From: Hydrogenophaga sp. 2FB
GTDB taxonomy: Bacteria; Pseudomonadota; Gammaproteobacteria; Burkholderiales; Burkholderiaceae_C
Assembly (NCBI RefSeq): GCF_005503365.1
Contig: NZ_SCML01000035.1
Location: 1 to 64,000 of the forward strand
Length of the DNA stretch: 64,000 nucleotides
Direction: 5' to 3'
The notes under the pieces are model-generated. The model was given only the letters and a program-made list of their open reading frames with translations, ran no database searches and was not told the DNA's origin. Made by a program: the position numbers and the translations under genes. Below are positions 28,589 through 38,823 of the stretch, in pieces; position 1 is the stretch's first letter, and each line of letters starts with the position of its first letter.

Positions 28589-29880
28589 ACATGGACGTGA
28601 ATGCACAGCCGGCTGGCTCCGCCACTTCTTGCGAGCCGATTCCCGTGTCGAAGCCGCAGGCCCGGCGTTCGAGGCAGGGCGTGGTGGTCTGGGGCAGCCA
28701 TCGCGTGACCGTAGGCGGCGACGCACCGGTGCGGGTGCAGTCCATGACCAACACCGACACCGCTGACGCCATCGCCACCGCGATCCAGGTCAAGGAACTG
28801 GCCTTGGCGGGCTCGGAGCTCGTGCGCATCACGGTGAACAACGACGAAGCCGCCAAGGCCGTGCCTTACGTGCGCGAGCAGCTCGACCGCATGGGCGTGA
28901 ACGTGCCCTTGATCGGCGACTTCCACTACAACGGCCACCGCCTGCTGACCGACCACCCGGCCTGTGCCGAGGCGCTCTCCAAGTACCGCATCAACCCCGG
29001 CAACGTGGGCCGCGGCGACAAGGGCGACCGCCAGTTCGCGCAGATGGTGGAGATCGCCGCGCGCCACGACAAGGCCATTCGCATCGGCGTCAACTGGGGC
29101 AGCCTGGACCAGGACCTGCTCGCGCGCCTGATGGATCAGAACGCCGCCCGCAGCCAGCCGTGGGATGCGAAACAGGTGATGTACGAAGCGCTGATCACCT
29201 CAGCGCTCGAGTCCGCGCGCAAGGCCGAAGAGATCGGGCTCAACGGCAACAACGTCATGCTGTCGTGCAAGGTCAGCAGCGTGCAGGACCTGATCGCCGT
29301 GTACCAGGCGTTGGCGCAGCGCTGCAACTACGCGCTGCACCTGGGGCTGACCGAAGCCGGCATGGGCACCAAGGGCGCGGTGGCGTCCGCCGTGGCGCTG
29401 TCGGTGCTGTTGCAGCAAGGCATTGGCGACACCATCCGCGTGTCCCTCACGCCGCAACCCGGCGAGGCGCGCACGCAGGAAGTGGTGATCGCGTCGGAAA
29501 TCCTGCAGGCCCTGGGCCTGCGCGCCTTCGTGCCGTCGGTCACCGCCTGTCCGGGTTGTGGCCGCACCACCAGCACCACCTTCCAGGAACTGGCCAAGCA
29601 GATCGACGACTACCTGCGCAGCTCCATGCCGGTCTGGCGCGCGCGCTACCCTGGTGTGGAAAACCTCAAGGTGGCGGTGATGGGCTGCATCGTTAACGGC
29701 CCCGGCGAAAGCAAGCACGCCGACATCGGCATCAGCCTGCCGGGCACCGGCGAAGCGCCGGCCGCGCCGATCTTCATCGACGGGCAGAAGGCCATGACGC
29801 TGCGGGGTGCCGGCATCGCGCAAGAGTTCCAGCAGATCGTTGAAAACTACATCGAGAAAAAGTTCGGCACCACGGCTTGA
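28585..29880 (+). CDS. ispG: 4-hydroxy-3-methylbut-2-enyl diphosphate synthase
   Basis: 431 aa iron-sulfur enzyme of the MEP isoprenoid pathway. N-terminal TIM barrel ([24 protein letters not shown]) and C-terminal 4Fe-4S domain with [13 protein letters not shown] and [21 protein letters not shown]. The size and the insertion in the barrel fit the proteobacterial form. Its start overlaps the rodZ stop. Confidence 0.97.
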   Translation: MNMDVNAQPAGSATSCEPIPVSKPQARRSRQGVVVWGSHRVTVGGDAPVRVQSMTNTDTADAIATAIQVKELALAGSELVRITVNNDEAAKAVPYVREQLDRMGVNVPLIGDFHYNGHRLLTDHPACAEALSKYRINPGNVGRGDKGDRQFAQMVEIAARHDKAIRIGVNWGSLDQDLLARLMDQNAARSQPWDAKQVMYEALITSALESARKAEEIGLNGNNVMLSCKVSSVQDLIAVYQALAQRCNYALHLGLTEAGMGTKGAVASAVALSVLLQQGIGDTIRVSLTPQPGEARTQEVVIASEILQALGLRAFVPSVTACPGCGRTTSTTFQELAKQIDDYLRSSMPVWRARYPGVENLKVAVMGCIVNGPGESKHADIGISLPGTGEAPAAPIFIDGQKAMTLRGAGIAQEFQQIVENYIEKKFGTTA

Positions 29881-29909
29881 GCCTGTGTGCAGCCGAGAGT
29901 GAGATCGCC

Positions 29910-31214
29910 ATGGCAGAAAAACTGAGCGCCGTCAAAGGCATGAACGACATCGCCCCTCCCGCGTCCGCGCACTGGGAGTGGCTTGAAGAAAAACTGCGCA
30001 CGCTGATGCGCCGCTACGGCTACCGCAACCTGCGCACGCCCATCGTCGAGCCCACCGCGCTGTTCGTGCGCGGCCTGGGCGAGGTGACCGACATCGTCGA
30101 GAAGGAGATGTACTCCTTCGAAGACCGGCTCAACGGTGAACAACTCACCTTGCGGCCCGAGAACACCGCCGGCGTGGTGCGCGCCGCGCTCGAACACTCG
30201 CTGCTGTACGACGGCGGCAAGCGCCTCTACTACATGGGCCCGATGTTCCGCCACGAGCGGCCGCAGCGCGGCCGCTACCGGCAGTTCCACCAGTTCGGCG
30301 CTGAAGCCCTGGGCTTTGCCGGGCCGGACGTGGATGCCGAGCTCATCGTGCTGGCGTGCGACCTGTGGGCCGAGCTGGGTCTCAAGGGTATCGAACTCGA
30401 AATCAACAGCCTGGGCCAGCCGCCCGAACGCCTGGCGCACCGGCAGGCGCTGATCGCCTACCTCGAAGCCCACATCGACCAGCTCGACGAGGAAGCAAAG
30501 CGCCGCCTGCACAGCAACCCGCTGCGCATCCTGGACACCAAGAACCCTGCCATGCAGGACCTGGTGAACGCCGCGCCGCGCCTGATGGACCACCTGGGCG
30601 CCGAGTCCCTCGACCACTTCAACCGCTTGCGCGGCCTGCTCGACGCGCACGGCATCGCCTACCGCATCAACCCGCGCCTGGTGCGCGGCATGGACTACTA
30701 CAACCTCTCGGTCTTCGAATTCGTCACCACGCAACTCGGCTCGCAAGGCACGGTGTGCGCGGGTGGGCGTTACGACGGTCTGTTCGAGCAGATCGGCGGC
30801 AAGGCCGCACCGGCCGTGGGTTGGGCCCTGGGCATGGAGCGCATTCTCGAGTTGCTGAAAGAGCAAGGCCTGCTGCCCGAGCAACCCGCGCCCGACGCCT
30901 ATGCCGTGGTGCCCGATGCGGCGCATGTGCCGCAGGTCATGCCCGTGCTGCGCGCGTTGCGCCAACGGGGCGTGAACGTGCAGATGCACGCGGGTGGCGC
31001 CGATGGCATGGGCAGCATGAAGTCGCAGTTCAAGAAGGCCGATGCCAGTGGCGCACGCTTTGCGTTGATCTTCGGCGAGCAGGAAATGCAGCAGGGATCG
31101 GTGGCGCTCAAACCGCTGCGCGGCCCCCGCACCGACACGCCTACCGAAGCCGCTCAGAGCCTGCTGCCGCTGGCAGCCGTGGCCGACTGGGCGGCACGGC
31201 TGCGCGCAGCCTGA
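29910..31214 (+). CDS. hisS: Histidyl-tRNA synthetase
   Basis: 434 aa class II aminoacyl-tRNA synthetase. Motif 2 [18 protein letters not shown], the histidine motifs [15 protein letters not shown] and [14 protein letters not shown], and the C-terminal anticodon-binding domain ([28 protein letters not shown]) are present. ATG 29910 gives the family N-terminus ([13 protein letters not shown]). Follows ispG closely. Confidence 0.97.
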   Translation: MAEKLSAVKGMNDIAPPASAHWEWLEEKLRTLMRRYGYRNLRTPIVEPTALFVRGLGEVTDIVEKEMYSFEDRLNGEQLTLRPENTAGVVRAALEHSLLYDGGKRLYYMGPMFRHERPQRGRYRQFHQFGAEALGFAGPDVDAELIVLACDLWAELGLKGIELEINSLGQPPERLAHRQALIAYLEAHIDQLDEEAKRRLHSNPLRILDTKNPAMQDLVNAAPRLMDHLGAESLDHFNRLRGLLDAHGIAYRINPRLVRGMDYYNLSVFEFVTTQLGSQGTVCAGGRYDGLFEQIGGKAAPAVGWALGMERILELLKEQGLLPEQPAPDAYAVVPDAAHVPQVMPVLRALRQRGVNVQMHAGGADGMGSMKSQFKKADASGARFALIFGEQEMQQGSVALKPLRGPRTDTPTEAAQSLLPLAAVADWAARLRAA

Positions 31215-31320
31215 ATATCCGCAGATTCGCACCGGGTGACCCCAGGGCAGGGCGCCCGGGCCACCCGCCTACAATGCCCCGTTGCGCGCACTGCGCACGG
31301 ACTCCAAGCAGAACATCCAC

Positions 31321-31986
31321 ATGGCCAAACACCTCGACCTCGAAGAGCAGGAACAGCTCGACCAGATCAAACACTTCTGGGCGCAGTACGGCAACCTCAT
31401 CAGCTGGGTGCTCATCGTCGTTTTCGGCTCGTTCGCGGCCTGGAACGGCTGGAACTATTGGCAACGCTCGCAAGGCGTCAAGGCCGCTGCGCTCTACGAC
31501 GAAGTGGACCGCGCCGCCCTCGCGAACGACGCCCAGCGCATGGAGCGCGCACTCGCCGACATGCAGTCCAACTTCGGTGGCACCACCTACGCCAGCCAGG
31601 CCGCGCTGCTGGCCAGCAAGACGCTGTTCGATGCCGGCCAGGTGGACAAGGCCCGCGCCGCGCTGACCTGGGCCGCCGACAAATCCGGTGAAGATTCCTA
31701 CAAGGCCCTGGCGCGCTTGCGCCTGGCCGCGCTGGACATCGAATCCAAGGCCTTTGACCAGGCTCTCAAGACGCTGGAAGCCCCCGTGCCCAAATCGTTC
31801 GAGCCCCTGGTGGCCGATCGCCGCGGCGACGTGTTCATGGCCCAAGGCAAAGCCGACGAAGCCAAGACCCAGTACACCAATGCCTGGAAGGCTCTGGGCG
31901 AGCGCGCTGAATACCGGCGTCTCGTCGAAGTCAAGCTCGCCGCGCTCGGCGTGGATGTCTCCAGCCTGACCCCTACCGTGCCTTGA
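31321..31986 (+). CDS. yfgM: YfgM-like membrane TPR protein
   Basis: 221 aa. A cytoplasmic N-terminus (LDLEEQEQLDQIKHFWAQYGN), a membrane helix about residues 22-40 (LISWVLIVVFGSFAAWNGWNYW) and a periplasmic TPR region. YfgM is an ancillary SecYEG subunit that works with periplasmic chaperones. It lies between hisS and bamB exactly as in E. coli. Start at 31321 is supported by the family N-terminus MAKHLDLEEQ. Confidence 0.88.
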   Translation: MAKHLDLEEQEQLDQIKHFWAQYGNLISWVLIVVFGSFAAWNGWNYWQRSQGVKAAALYDEVDRAALANDAQRMERALADMQSNFGGTTYASQAALLASKTLFDAGQVDKARAALTWAADKSGEDSYKALARLRLAALDIESKAFDQALKTLEAPVPKSFEPLVADRRGDVFMAQGKADEAKTQYTNAWKALGERAEYRRLVEVKLAALGVDVSSLTPTVP

Positions 31987-31990
31987 ATCC

Positions 31991-33130
31991 ATGTCCCATA
32001 GCACCTACCGCCATTCCATGAGTCGCGCTCTTTCCCTGCTGGCCACCGCTCTGGTGGTGGCTGCCTGTTCGTCGAGCCCCAAGAAGCCGCAGCCCACGCC
32101 ACTGGCGCCGGCAGCCGCGCTCATGGGCACGCAACTCGCGTGGTCTGCCCAGGTGGGGCAGAGTGGCGTGTCGCTGGTGCCCCATGTGGCGGGCGGGCGT
32201 GTCTTCGTGGCGGGCAACGCCGGCGTCGTGGCTGCGCTGGACGCGGCCACGGGCAAGGACGTCTGGCGCCTGAATCTGGGCACGCCGATCGCGGCGGGCG
32301 TGGGTTCCGACGGTCAAACCGCGGCCGTGATCACGGGCAACAACCAGTTGGTGGCCATCGCCGACGGCAGCGAACGCTGGCGTGTGCGCATGCCGGCACG
32401 CTCCTTCACCGCGCCCCTGGTGGCCGGTGGGCGCGTGTTCGTGCTGTCGGCCGACCGCGCGGTCCTGGCCTTTGACGGCAAGACCGGCGCACGGTTGTGG
32501 ACCCAGAGCCGCCCCGCCGAGCCGCTGGTGCTGAGCCAGACCGGCGCGCTGCTGGCCGTTGGCGACACCCTGGTGGCTGGCCTCGCAGGCCGGCTCACGG
32601 GCCTGAACCCCGACAACGGTGCGGTGCGCTGGGAAACCCCGGTGGCCACGTCGCGTGGCACCAACGAGGTGGAGCGTCTCGTGGACGTCGTCGGCCCGGT
32701 CAGCCGCATCGGCAACAACGTCTGCGCGCGCGCCTACTCGGCCGCTGTCGGCTGCGTGGACGCCAGCCGCGGCACCCCGGTCTGGACCCGCGCGGCGCAG
32801 GGCACCACCGGTGTGCATGGCGACGACCGGCTGGTGTTCGGCAGCGAAACCGATGGCCGCTTCCTGGCCTGGCAGCGCGCCAATGGCGAGCCCGCCTGGA
32901 GCATTGACCGCCTGAAGTACCGCAGCCTGAGTGCGCCGCTGGCGCTGGGCCGTGTGGTGGCCGTGGGCGATGGCAGTGGCATCGTCCACCTCATCTCGCG
33001 CGAAGACGGCAGCGAAATGACCCGCCTGACCACCGATGGCTCGGCCATCCTCGCCGCCCCGGCGCTCGCCGGCGATGCGCTGGTGGTGCAAACGCGCAAC
33101 GGCGGCGTGTTCGCCTGGCGCCCCCAGTAA
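31991..33130 (+). CDS. bamB: Outer-membrane assembly lipoprotein BamB
   Basis: 379 aa, eight-bladed PQQ-type beta-propeller of the BAM complex. Signal peptide with lipobox VVAAC; propeller repeats such as [56 protein letters not shown]. The ATG at 32018 (nine codons on) would give a tighter signal peptide and is an alternative. Starts 5 bases after yfgM. Confidence 0.93.
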   Translation: MSHSTYRHSMSRALSLLATALVVAACSSSPKKPQPTPLAPAAALMGTQLAWSAQVGQSGVSLVPHVAGGRVFVAGNAGVVAALDAATGKDVWRLNLGTPIAAGVGSDGQTAAVITGNNQLVAIADGSERWRVRMPARSFTAPLVAGGRVFVLSADRAVLAFDGKTGARLWTQSRPAEPLVLSQTGALLAVGDTLVAGLAGRLTGLNPDNGAVRWETPVATSRGTNEVERLVDVVGPVSRIGNNVCARAYSAAVGCVDASRGTPVWTRAAQGTTGVHGDDRLVFGSETDGRFLAWQRANGEPAWSIDRLKYRSLSAPLALGRVVAVGDGSGIVHLISREDGSEMTRLTTDGSAILAAPALAGDALVVQTRNGGVFAWRPQ

Positions 33131-33179
33131 TGCATGTCACGGACGCCGTGTTCGTGACCCTCTGAACGAAAGCTTGTCC

Positions 33180-34514
33180 GTGAAACCCGTCATCGCCCTG
33201 GTGGGCCGCCCCAATGTGGGCAAATCCACCCTGTTCAACCGCCTGACGAGTTCACGCGACGCCATCGTGGCCGACTTTGCCGGCCTCACCCGCGACCGCC
33301 ACTACGGCAACGGCCGCCAAGGCAAGCGCGAGTACATCGTCATTGATACCGGTGGCTTCGAGCCCAAGGCGAGCGAGGGCATCTACAAGGAGATGGCCAA
33401 GCAGACCCGCCAGGCCGTGGCCGAGTCCGATGTGGTCATTTTTGTCGTCGATGCGCGCGCCGGCATCAATGCCCAGGATCACGAAATCGCGGGTTACCTG
33501 CGCCGTCTGGGGAAACCCACCCTGCTCGTGGCCAACAAGGCCGAGGGCATGACCGAAGGCGTGCAGCTGGTGGAGTTCTTTGAACTCGGCTTGGGTGAGG
33601 TTATGCCCGTGTCCGGCGCGCATGGACAGGGCATTCGCACCATGCTCGACACCGCCATGGAGCGCATTCCCGGCCTGCCACCGGAAGACCAGGAGGAGTC
33701 CGAACTCGAGACGGGCGTGATCCGCCTGGCCGTCGCAGGGCGACCCAACGTCGGCAAGTCCACCCTGATCAACGCCTGGCTGGGCGAAGAACGCCTGGTG
33801 GCCTTCGACCTGCCCGGCACCACGCGCGATGCCATTGCCGTGCCGTTCGAGCGCTCGGGCCAGAAGTTCGAGTTGATCGACACGGCGGGCATCCGCAAAA
33901 AAGGCAAGGTGTTCGAGGCCATCGAGAAATTCTCGGTGGTGAAGACCCTGCAAGCGATCGAGAATGCCCACGTCGTCCTGCTGTTGCTCGACGCCACGCA
34001 GGGCGTGACCGACCAGGACGCGCACATTGCCGGCTACATCCTGGAGAGTGGCCGCGCCGTGGTGATCGCCATCAACAAATGGGACGCGGTGGACGCCTAC
34101 CAGCGCCAGCAGATCGAGCGCCAGATCGAAACCCGCCTGGCGTTTCTGAAATTCGCCTCGCTGCACCTCATCTCGGCGCAGAAGCGCCAGGGCCTGGGGC
34201 CGGTCTGGAAGTCCATCACGCAGGCGCACGCCTCGGCCATGCGCAAGATGTCCACGCCGGTGCTCACGCGTTTGCTGATGGAGGCGGTGGCGTTTCAGGC
34301 GCCCATCCGCACGGGCATGTTCCGGCCCAAGATGCGCTATGCCCACCAGGGTGGCATGAACCCGCCCGTGATCGTGATCCACGGCAATTCGCTCGAAAAG
34401 GTGCCCGACGCCTACACGCGTTTCCTCGAAGGGCGTTTTCGCAAGGCCTTCGACCTGGTGGGAACGCCGCTGCGCATCGAGTTCAAGACCTCGGCCAATC
34501 CCTTTAAGGAGTAG
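33180..34514 (+). CDS. der: GTPase Der (EngA)
   Basis: 444 aa tandem GTPase needed for 50S ribosome assembly. Two G domains: [12 protein letters not shown] and DTGGFE in the first, [14 protein letters not shown] and DTAGIRKK in the second, each with an NKxx/NKWD motif ([15 protein letters not shown]), then the KH-like C-terminus ([19 protein letters not shown]). The start is GTG at 33180, two codons after a TTG; the frame is open further upstream inside bamB. Confidence 0.96.
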   Translation: MKPVIALVGRPNVGKSTLFNRLTSSRDAIVADFAGLTRDRHYGNGRQGKREYIVIDTGGFEPKASEGIYKEMAKQTRQAVAESDVVIFVVDARAGINAQDHEIAGYLRRLGKPTLLVANKAEGMTEGVQLVEFFELGLGEVMPVSGAHGQGIRTMLDTAMERIPGLPPEDQEESELETGVIRLAVAGRPNVGKSTLINAWLGEERLVAFDLPGTTRDAIAVPFERSGQKFELIDTAGIRKKGKVFEAIEKFSVVKTLQAIENAHVVLLLLDATQGVTDQDAHIAGYILESGRAVVIAINKWDAVDAYQRQQIERQIETRLAFLKFASLHLISAQKRQGLGPVWKSITQAHASAMRKMSTPVLTRLLMEAVAFQAPIRTGMFRPKMRYAHQGGMNPPVIVIHGNSLEKVPDAYTRFLEGRFRKAFDLVGTPLRIEFKTSANPFKE

Positions 34515-34598
34515 GAATTCGGCTTCAGCGGCGGGTGCGTACCGACGCTGTGGTATGGTCCATTCCTCATTAACAATCTTTTGAACACGGAGCATATC

Positions 34599-34850
34599 GT
34601 GAGCAATAACAAAGGCCAACTCTTGCAAGACCCCTTCCTGAACCAGCTTCGCAGGGAGCATGTGCCGGTTTCGATCTATCTGGTCAACGGCATCAAGCTT
34701 CAGGGTCAGATCGAGTCTTTCGACCAGTACGTCGTGTTGCTGCGCAACACCGTCACGCAAATGGTCTACAAGCACGCGATTTCCACCATCGTGCCGGGCC
34801 GCCCGGTGCAATTCTCGGCCGTCGGCACGGACGAGCCGGCTGGCTCCTGA
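34599..34850 (+). CDS. hfq: RNA chaperone Hfq
   Basis: 83 aa. Sm1 motif ([33 protein letters not shown]) and Sm2 motif ([13 protein letters not shown]). It forms a hexamer that pairs small RNAs with mRNAs. The start is GTG at 34599 with GGAG before it; the TTG six codons upstream lacks a ribosome site and would add MNTEHI. hfq-hflX-hflK-hflC is the classical order. Confidence 0.97.
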   Translation: MSNNKGQLLQDPFLNQLRREHVPVSIYLVNGIKLQGQIESFDQYVVLLRNTVTQMVYKHAISTIVPGRPVQFSAVGTDEPAGS

Positions 34851-34929
34851 GCCCGCATCTGAATCCCATTCGGCCCGTGCAGCCGTGCTGCCGGGGCAGC
34901 AACGCCGCGCGCGTCGCTGTTGAAACGAT

Positions 34930-36114
34930 TTGAATTCTCCTGCCACTGCTCTGTCCTCCGCGCCCTCGGTCATTCTGGTGGGCGTGGATTTCGGTGAGCC
35001 TCATTTCGATGCCGGCCTCGAAGAGCTGGGCTTGTTGGCGCAGACCGCCGGCTACACCGTGGCCGAGCGCGTCAGCTGCAAGCGGCGCGCGCCCGATCCG
35101 GCCTTGTTCGTCGGCTCCGGCAAGGCCGATGAAATCAAGATGCTCAGCCAATCGACCGGCGCCACCGAGGTGCTGTTCGATCAATCGCTGAGCCCCGCGC
35201 AACAGCGCAACCTGGAGCGCCACCTGGGCGTGCCGGTGAACGACCGCACGCTGCTCATCCTGGAAATCTTCGCGCAGCGCGCGCGCAGCCACGAGGGCAA
35301 GTTGCAGGTCGAGCTGGCGCGTCTGCAGTACCTCTCCACGCGCCTGGTGCGGCGCTGGTCGCACCTGGAGCGCCAGAGCGGTGGCATCGGCATGCGCGGC
35401 GGGCCTGGTGAAACCCAGATCGAACTGGACCGCCGCATGATCGGCGACGCCATCAAGCGCACCAAGGAGCGGCTGGAGAAGGTCAAGAAGCAGCGCTCCA
35501 CCCAGCGCCGCCAGCGCGAGCGCCGCGACACCTTCTCGATTTCGCTGGTGGGCTACACCAACGCGGGCAAGTCCTCGCTGTTCAATGCGCTGGTGAAGGC
35601 CCGCGCCTACGCGGCCGATCAACTGTTCGCCACCCTGGACACCACCACGCGCCAGCTCTACCTCGGTGAGGCAGGGCGCTCGGTATCCCTGTCGGACACC
35701 GTAGGGTTTATCCGCGACCTGCCGCACGGCCTGGTCGACGCCTTCGCCGCCACGCTGCAGGAAGCGGCCGATGCCGATTTGCTGCTCCACGTGGTCGATG
35801 CGTCCAACCCTTCGCACCCCGAGCAGATCGCCTCGGTGCTCGGTGTGTTGCGCGACATCGGGGCGGATCACGTGCCGCAGATCCTGCTCTTCAACAAGCT
35901 CGACGCCATGGACCCCGCCAACGTGCCGCGTTTGTTGACCGATGCGATGGAACTGGAAGGCCAGTCCGTGCCTCGTATCTTCGTGAGCGCGCAGACGGGC
36001 GCCGGTTTGCCCGAGTTGCGAGCGATGCTGTCCGCGCGCGTGCTGGCGCAGAAGATGGGGGTTGACCCGCAAGGCTCGGAGCCGCTGCCGGAAAACGGCG
36101 AACCGGTGTCTTGA
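34930..36114 (+). CDS. hflX: GTPase HflX
   Basis: 394 aa ribosome-splitting GTPase that rescues stalled ribosomes. N-terminal HflX domain (VGSGKADEIKML, LSPAQQRNLERHLGVPVNDRT), the Gly-rich loop GIGMRGGPGETQIELDRR, then the G domain (VGYTNAGKSSLFN, DTVGFIRDLP, NKLD). The start is TTG at 34930 without a strong ribosome site; no better codon lies before the homologous region. Confidence 0.94.
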   Translation: MNSPATALSSAPSVILVGVDFGEPHFDAGLEELGLLAQTAGYTVAERVSCKRRAPDPALFVGSGKADEIKMLSQSTGATEVLFDQSLSPAQQRNLERHLGVPVNDRTLLILEIFAQRARSHEGKLQVELARLQYLSTRLVRRWSHLERQSGGIGMRGGPGETQIELDRRMIGDAIKRTKERLEKVKKQRSTQRRQRERRDTFSISLVGYTNAGKSSLFNALVKARAYAADQLFATLDTTTRQLYLGEAGRSVSLSDTVGFIRDLPHGLVDAFAATLQEAADADLLLHVVDASNPSHPEQIASVLGVLRDIGADHVPQILLFNKLDAMDPANVPRLLTDAMELEGQSVPRIFVSAQTGAGLPELRAMLSARVLAQKMGVDPQGSEPLPENGEPVS

Positions 36115-36160
36115 TTGGGCACAATGTGATGGTTTTGAATCGACAACGAGTTGCTACGAC

Positions 36161-37546
36161 ATGGACGTGAATCTGCACAACCCTGCCCGCGGCGCTGAAT
36201 CAGCGTCTCGCCCTGTTCGCCGCGCTGGCTGGCGCCGACTGTGGGGCATGTTCAATCTGAACGATCCGCGCTGGGGCCGTGGCGAAGAGGGGTCGAAGGA
36301 CGGGCAGGAGCCCGGTCGCGACGACGAGCGCAATGCACAGCGTCCCCCACCGCGCGGGCAGGGCCCGAACGACGGCCCACCCGATCTGGACGAACTCTGG
36401 CGCGATCTCAACCGAAAGCTCGGCGGCCTGCTCGGCAACAAGGGCCGAGGCGGTGGCAATGGCTCCAACGGCAACGGCGGTGGCGGCATGCCCGGTTTCA
36501 ACCCGAATCCCAAGACCACGGGCATCGGCGCGGGCCTCATCGGCGCCGTGGCGGTGTTGATCTGGTTGGGCACCGGCTTCTTCATCGTGCAGGAAGGCCA
36601 GCAGGCGGTCATCACCCAGTTCGGCAAGTACCACAGCTCGGTGGGCGCCGGTTTCAACTGGCGTTTGCCGTACCCCATCCAGCGCCACGAGACCGTCTTC
36701 GTCACGCAGATCCGCTCGGTGGACGTGGGCCGCGACAACGTCGTGCCGGCCACCGGCTTGCGCGAATCGGCCATGCTGACCGAAGACGAGAACATCGTCG
36801 AAATCAAGTTCGCGGTGCAGTACCGCCTGAACGACGCGCGCGCCTTCCTGTTCGAAAGCCGCGACCCCGATGCCGCGGTCGTGAAGGTCGCCGAAACGGC
36901 GGTGCGCGAAGTGGTCGGCAAGATGAAGATGGATGCGGCGCTCGCCGAAGAGCGCGACCAGATCGCGCCACGCGTGCGCACCCTGATGCAAGCCATCCTC
37001 GACCGCTACAAGGTCGGTATCGAGGTGGTGGGCATCAACATGCAGCAGGGCGGTGTGCGCCCGCCCGAACAGGTGCAATCGGCGTTCGACGACGTGCTCA
37101 AGGCCGGCCAGGAGCGCGAGCGCGCCAAGAACGAAGCCCAGGCCTATGCCAACGACGTGGTGCCGCGCGCACGCGGTGCGGCCTCGCGCCTGACCGAAGA
37201 AGCCGAAGGCTACCGCGCCCGCATCGTGGCGCAGGCCGAAGGTGATTCGCAGCGCTTCCGCTCGGTGTTGGCCGAGTACCAGAAGGCACCCCAGGTCACC
37301 CGCGAGCGCATGTACACCGATGCCATGCAGGAGATCTACAGCAACGTGACCAAGATCCTGGTGGACTCCAGGTCGGGCTCCAACCTGCTGTACCTGCCGC
37401 TGGACAAGCTCATGCAGGTGACAGGGCAGACCGCGCCGGCGGCTTCCTCGTCCAGCGCTCCCACACCGAGCCCCAGCACCGTCCCCGCGCCGTCCAGCCG
37501 CATCCCGGACAACGCCGCGCGTTCGCGCGAGCGTGAAAGCCGCTGA
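36161..37546 (+). CDS. hflK: HflK, subunit of the FtsH modulator complex
   Basis: 461 aa SPFH/band-7 protein. HflK and HflC form a membrane cage around the FtsH protease. A hydrophilic, Gly/Asn/Arg-rich cytoplasmic leader (about 1-120, with FNLNDPRWGRG), one membrane helix at about 122-143 (IGAGLIGAVAVLIWLGTGFF), then the band-7 domain in the periplasm. ATG 36161 is chosen; ATG 36248, just before FNLNDPRW, is an alternative. The C-terminus is Ser/Pro-rich. Confidence 0.94.
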   Translation: MDVNLHNPARGAESASRPVRRAGWRRLWGMFNLNDPRWGRGEEGSKDGQEPGRDDERNAQRPPPRGQGPNDGPPDLDELWRDLNRKLGGLLGNKGRGGGNGSNGNGGGGMPGFNPNPKTTGIGAGLIGAVAVLIWLGTGFFIVQEGQQAVITQFGKYHSSVGAGFNWRLPYPIQRHETVFVTQIRSVDVGRDNVVPATGLRESAMLTEDENIVEIKFAVQYRLNDARAFLFESRDPDAAVVKVAETAVREVVGKMKMDAALAEERDQIAPRVRTLMQAILDRYKVGIEVVGINMQQGGVRPPEQVQSAFDDVLKAGQERERAKNEAQAYANDVVPRARGAASRLTEEAEGYRARIVAQAEGDSQRFRSVLAEYQKAPQVTRERMYTDAMQEIYSNVTKILVDSRSGSNLLYLPLDKLMQVTGQTAPAASSSSAPTPSPSTVPAPSSRIPDNAARSRERESR

Positions 37547-37572
37547 ACGGCGCCAGCGATCAGAGAAGCAAC

Positions 37573-38466
37573 ATGAACAAACTCGGTTTCATCATCACAT
37601 CTCTCATCGTGGTCCTGGCCATCGCCAGCTCCACGCTGTTCGTGGTGGACCAGCGCCAGTTCGGCGTGGTCTTCCAGTTGGGGCAGATCAAGCGGGTCGT
37701 CACCGAACCCGGCCTGAACTTCAAGATGCCGCCGCCATTCCAGAACGTGTCCTACATCGACAAGCGCCTGCTGACGCTGGAGAGCACCGACACCGAACCC
37801 ACGCTCACCGCCGAAAAGCAGCGCGTGGTGATCGACTGGTACGTGCGCTGGCGCATCAGCGAGCCGCAGGAATACATCCGCAACGTGGGTGTCAACGAAC
37901 GTGCGGGCGCTTTGCAACTCAACCGCGTGGTGCGCAACTCCTTCCAGCAGGAAGTCAACAAGCGCACTGTGAACGAACTGCTGTCCACGCGCCGTGAAGA
38001 ACTCATGGCCGACGTCAAGCGCGAGGTGCTGGCCGCCGTGCGCGGTGCGGACAAGCCCTGGGGCATGGACGTGGTGGATGTGCGAATCACGCGCGTCGAC
38101 TACGCCGAGAGCATCACCGCATCGGTCTACCAGCGCATGGAAGCCGAGCGCAAGCGCGTGGCCAACGAGCTTCGCTCCACCGGTTTTGCCGAAGGCGAAA
38201 AGATCCGCGCCGACGCCGACCGCCAGCGCGAGGTGATCGTCTCGCAGGCCTACCGCGATGCGCAGCTGATCAAGGGTGCGGGCGATGCCAAGGCCGCAGG
38301 CCTGTTCGGCGATGCCTTCGGGCGCGACCCGGCCTTCGCGCAGTTCTACCGCAGCCTGGACGCGTACAAGGCCAGCTTTGCCAGCAAGTCCGACGTGCTG
38401 GTGGTCGATCCGTCGTCCGACTTTTTCAAGGGCATGCGCAGCAGCAACCTCGCGCCGGCACGATGA
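37573..38466 (+). CDS. hflC: HflC, subunit of the FtsH modulator complex
   Basis: 297 aa band-7 protein, partner of HflK. N-terminal membrane helix (LGFIITSLIVVLAIASSTLFVV) and periplasmic domain with QRQFGVVFQLGQIKRVVTEPGLNFK and RMEAERKRVANELRSTGFAEGEKIRADADR. Starts 26 bases after hflK. Confidence 0.96.
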   Translation: MNKLGFIITSLIVVLAIASSTLFVVDQRQFGVVFQLGQIKRVVTEPGLNFKMPPPFQNVSYIDKRLLTLESTDTEPTLTAEKQRVVIDWYVRWRISEPQEYIRNVGVNERAGALQLNRVVRNSFQQEVNKRTVNELLSTRREELMADVKREVLAAVRGADKPWGMDVVDVRITRVDYAESITASVYQRMEAERKRVANELRSTGFAEGEKIRADADRQREVIVSQAYRDAQLIKGAGDAKAAGLFGDAFGRDPAFAQFYRSLDAYKASFASKSDVLVVDPSSDFFKGMRSSNLAPAR

Positions 38467-38502
38467 GGCCGCTGCGCTGAAGGCGCGAGCTTCTTCCCAT
38501 CC

Positions 38503-38691
38503 ATGTCGTCCGATCCGTTGTGGCTCGCGCTGGCCTTGGTGCTGGTCTTCGAAGGCCTGCTGCCTTTGCTGGCGCCGACCCTGTGGCGCCGCGTTTTCAC
38601 CGACATGATGCGGCTGCGTGACGGGCAGTTGCGCTTCTTTGGGCTGATCAGCGTGGGCAGCGGGTTGCTGCTCTGGTGGTTGTTGGCCTGA
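38503..38691 (+). CDS. DUF2065 small membrane protein (YjeT-like)
   Basis: 62 aa with two membrane helices (LWLALALVLVFEGLLPLLAP and FFGLISVGSGLLLWWLL). Family DUF2065 (E. coli YjeT) lies between hflC and purA in E. coli; its role is unknown. Here it is the last gene before an unrelated catabolic block that separates it from hisZ-purA. Confidence 0.85.
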   Translation: MSSDPLWLALALVLVFEGLLPLLAPTLWRRVFTDMMRLRDGQLRFFGLISVGSGLLLWWLLA

Positions 38692-38823
38692 TCCGGCTCC
38701 GCGTGCGTTGCGCCGCTTTCCCGCTGACGGAAAACTGATTTTCAGCGCCTTCCAGCACGCGCTCATGGCCGCAGACGCTGCCATCATCCCGATGCACGAC
38801 GCATCACGAACGGGGTGAGAGCC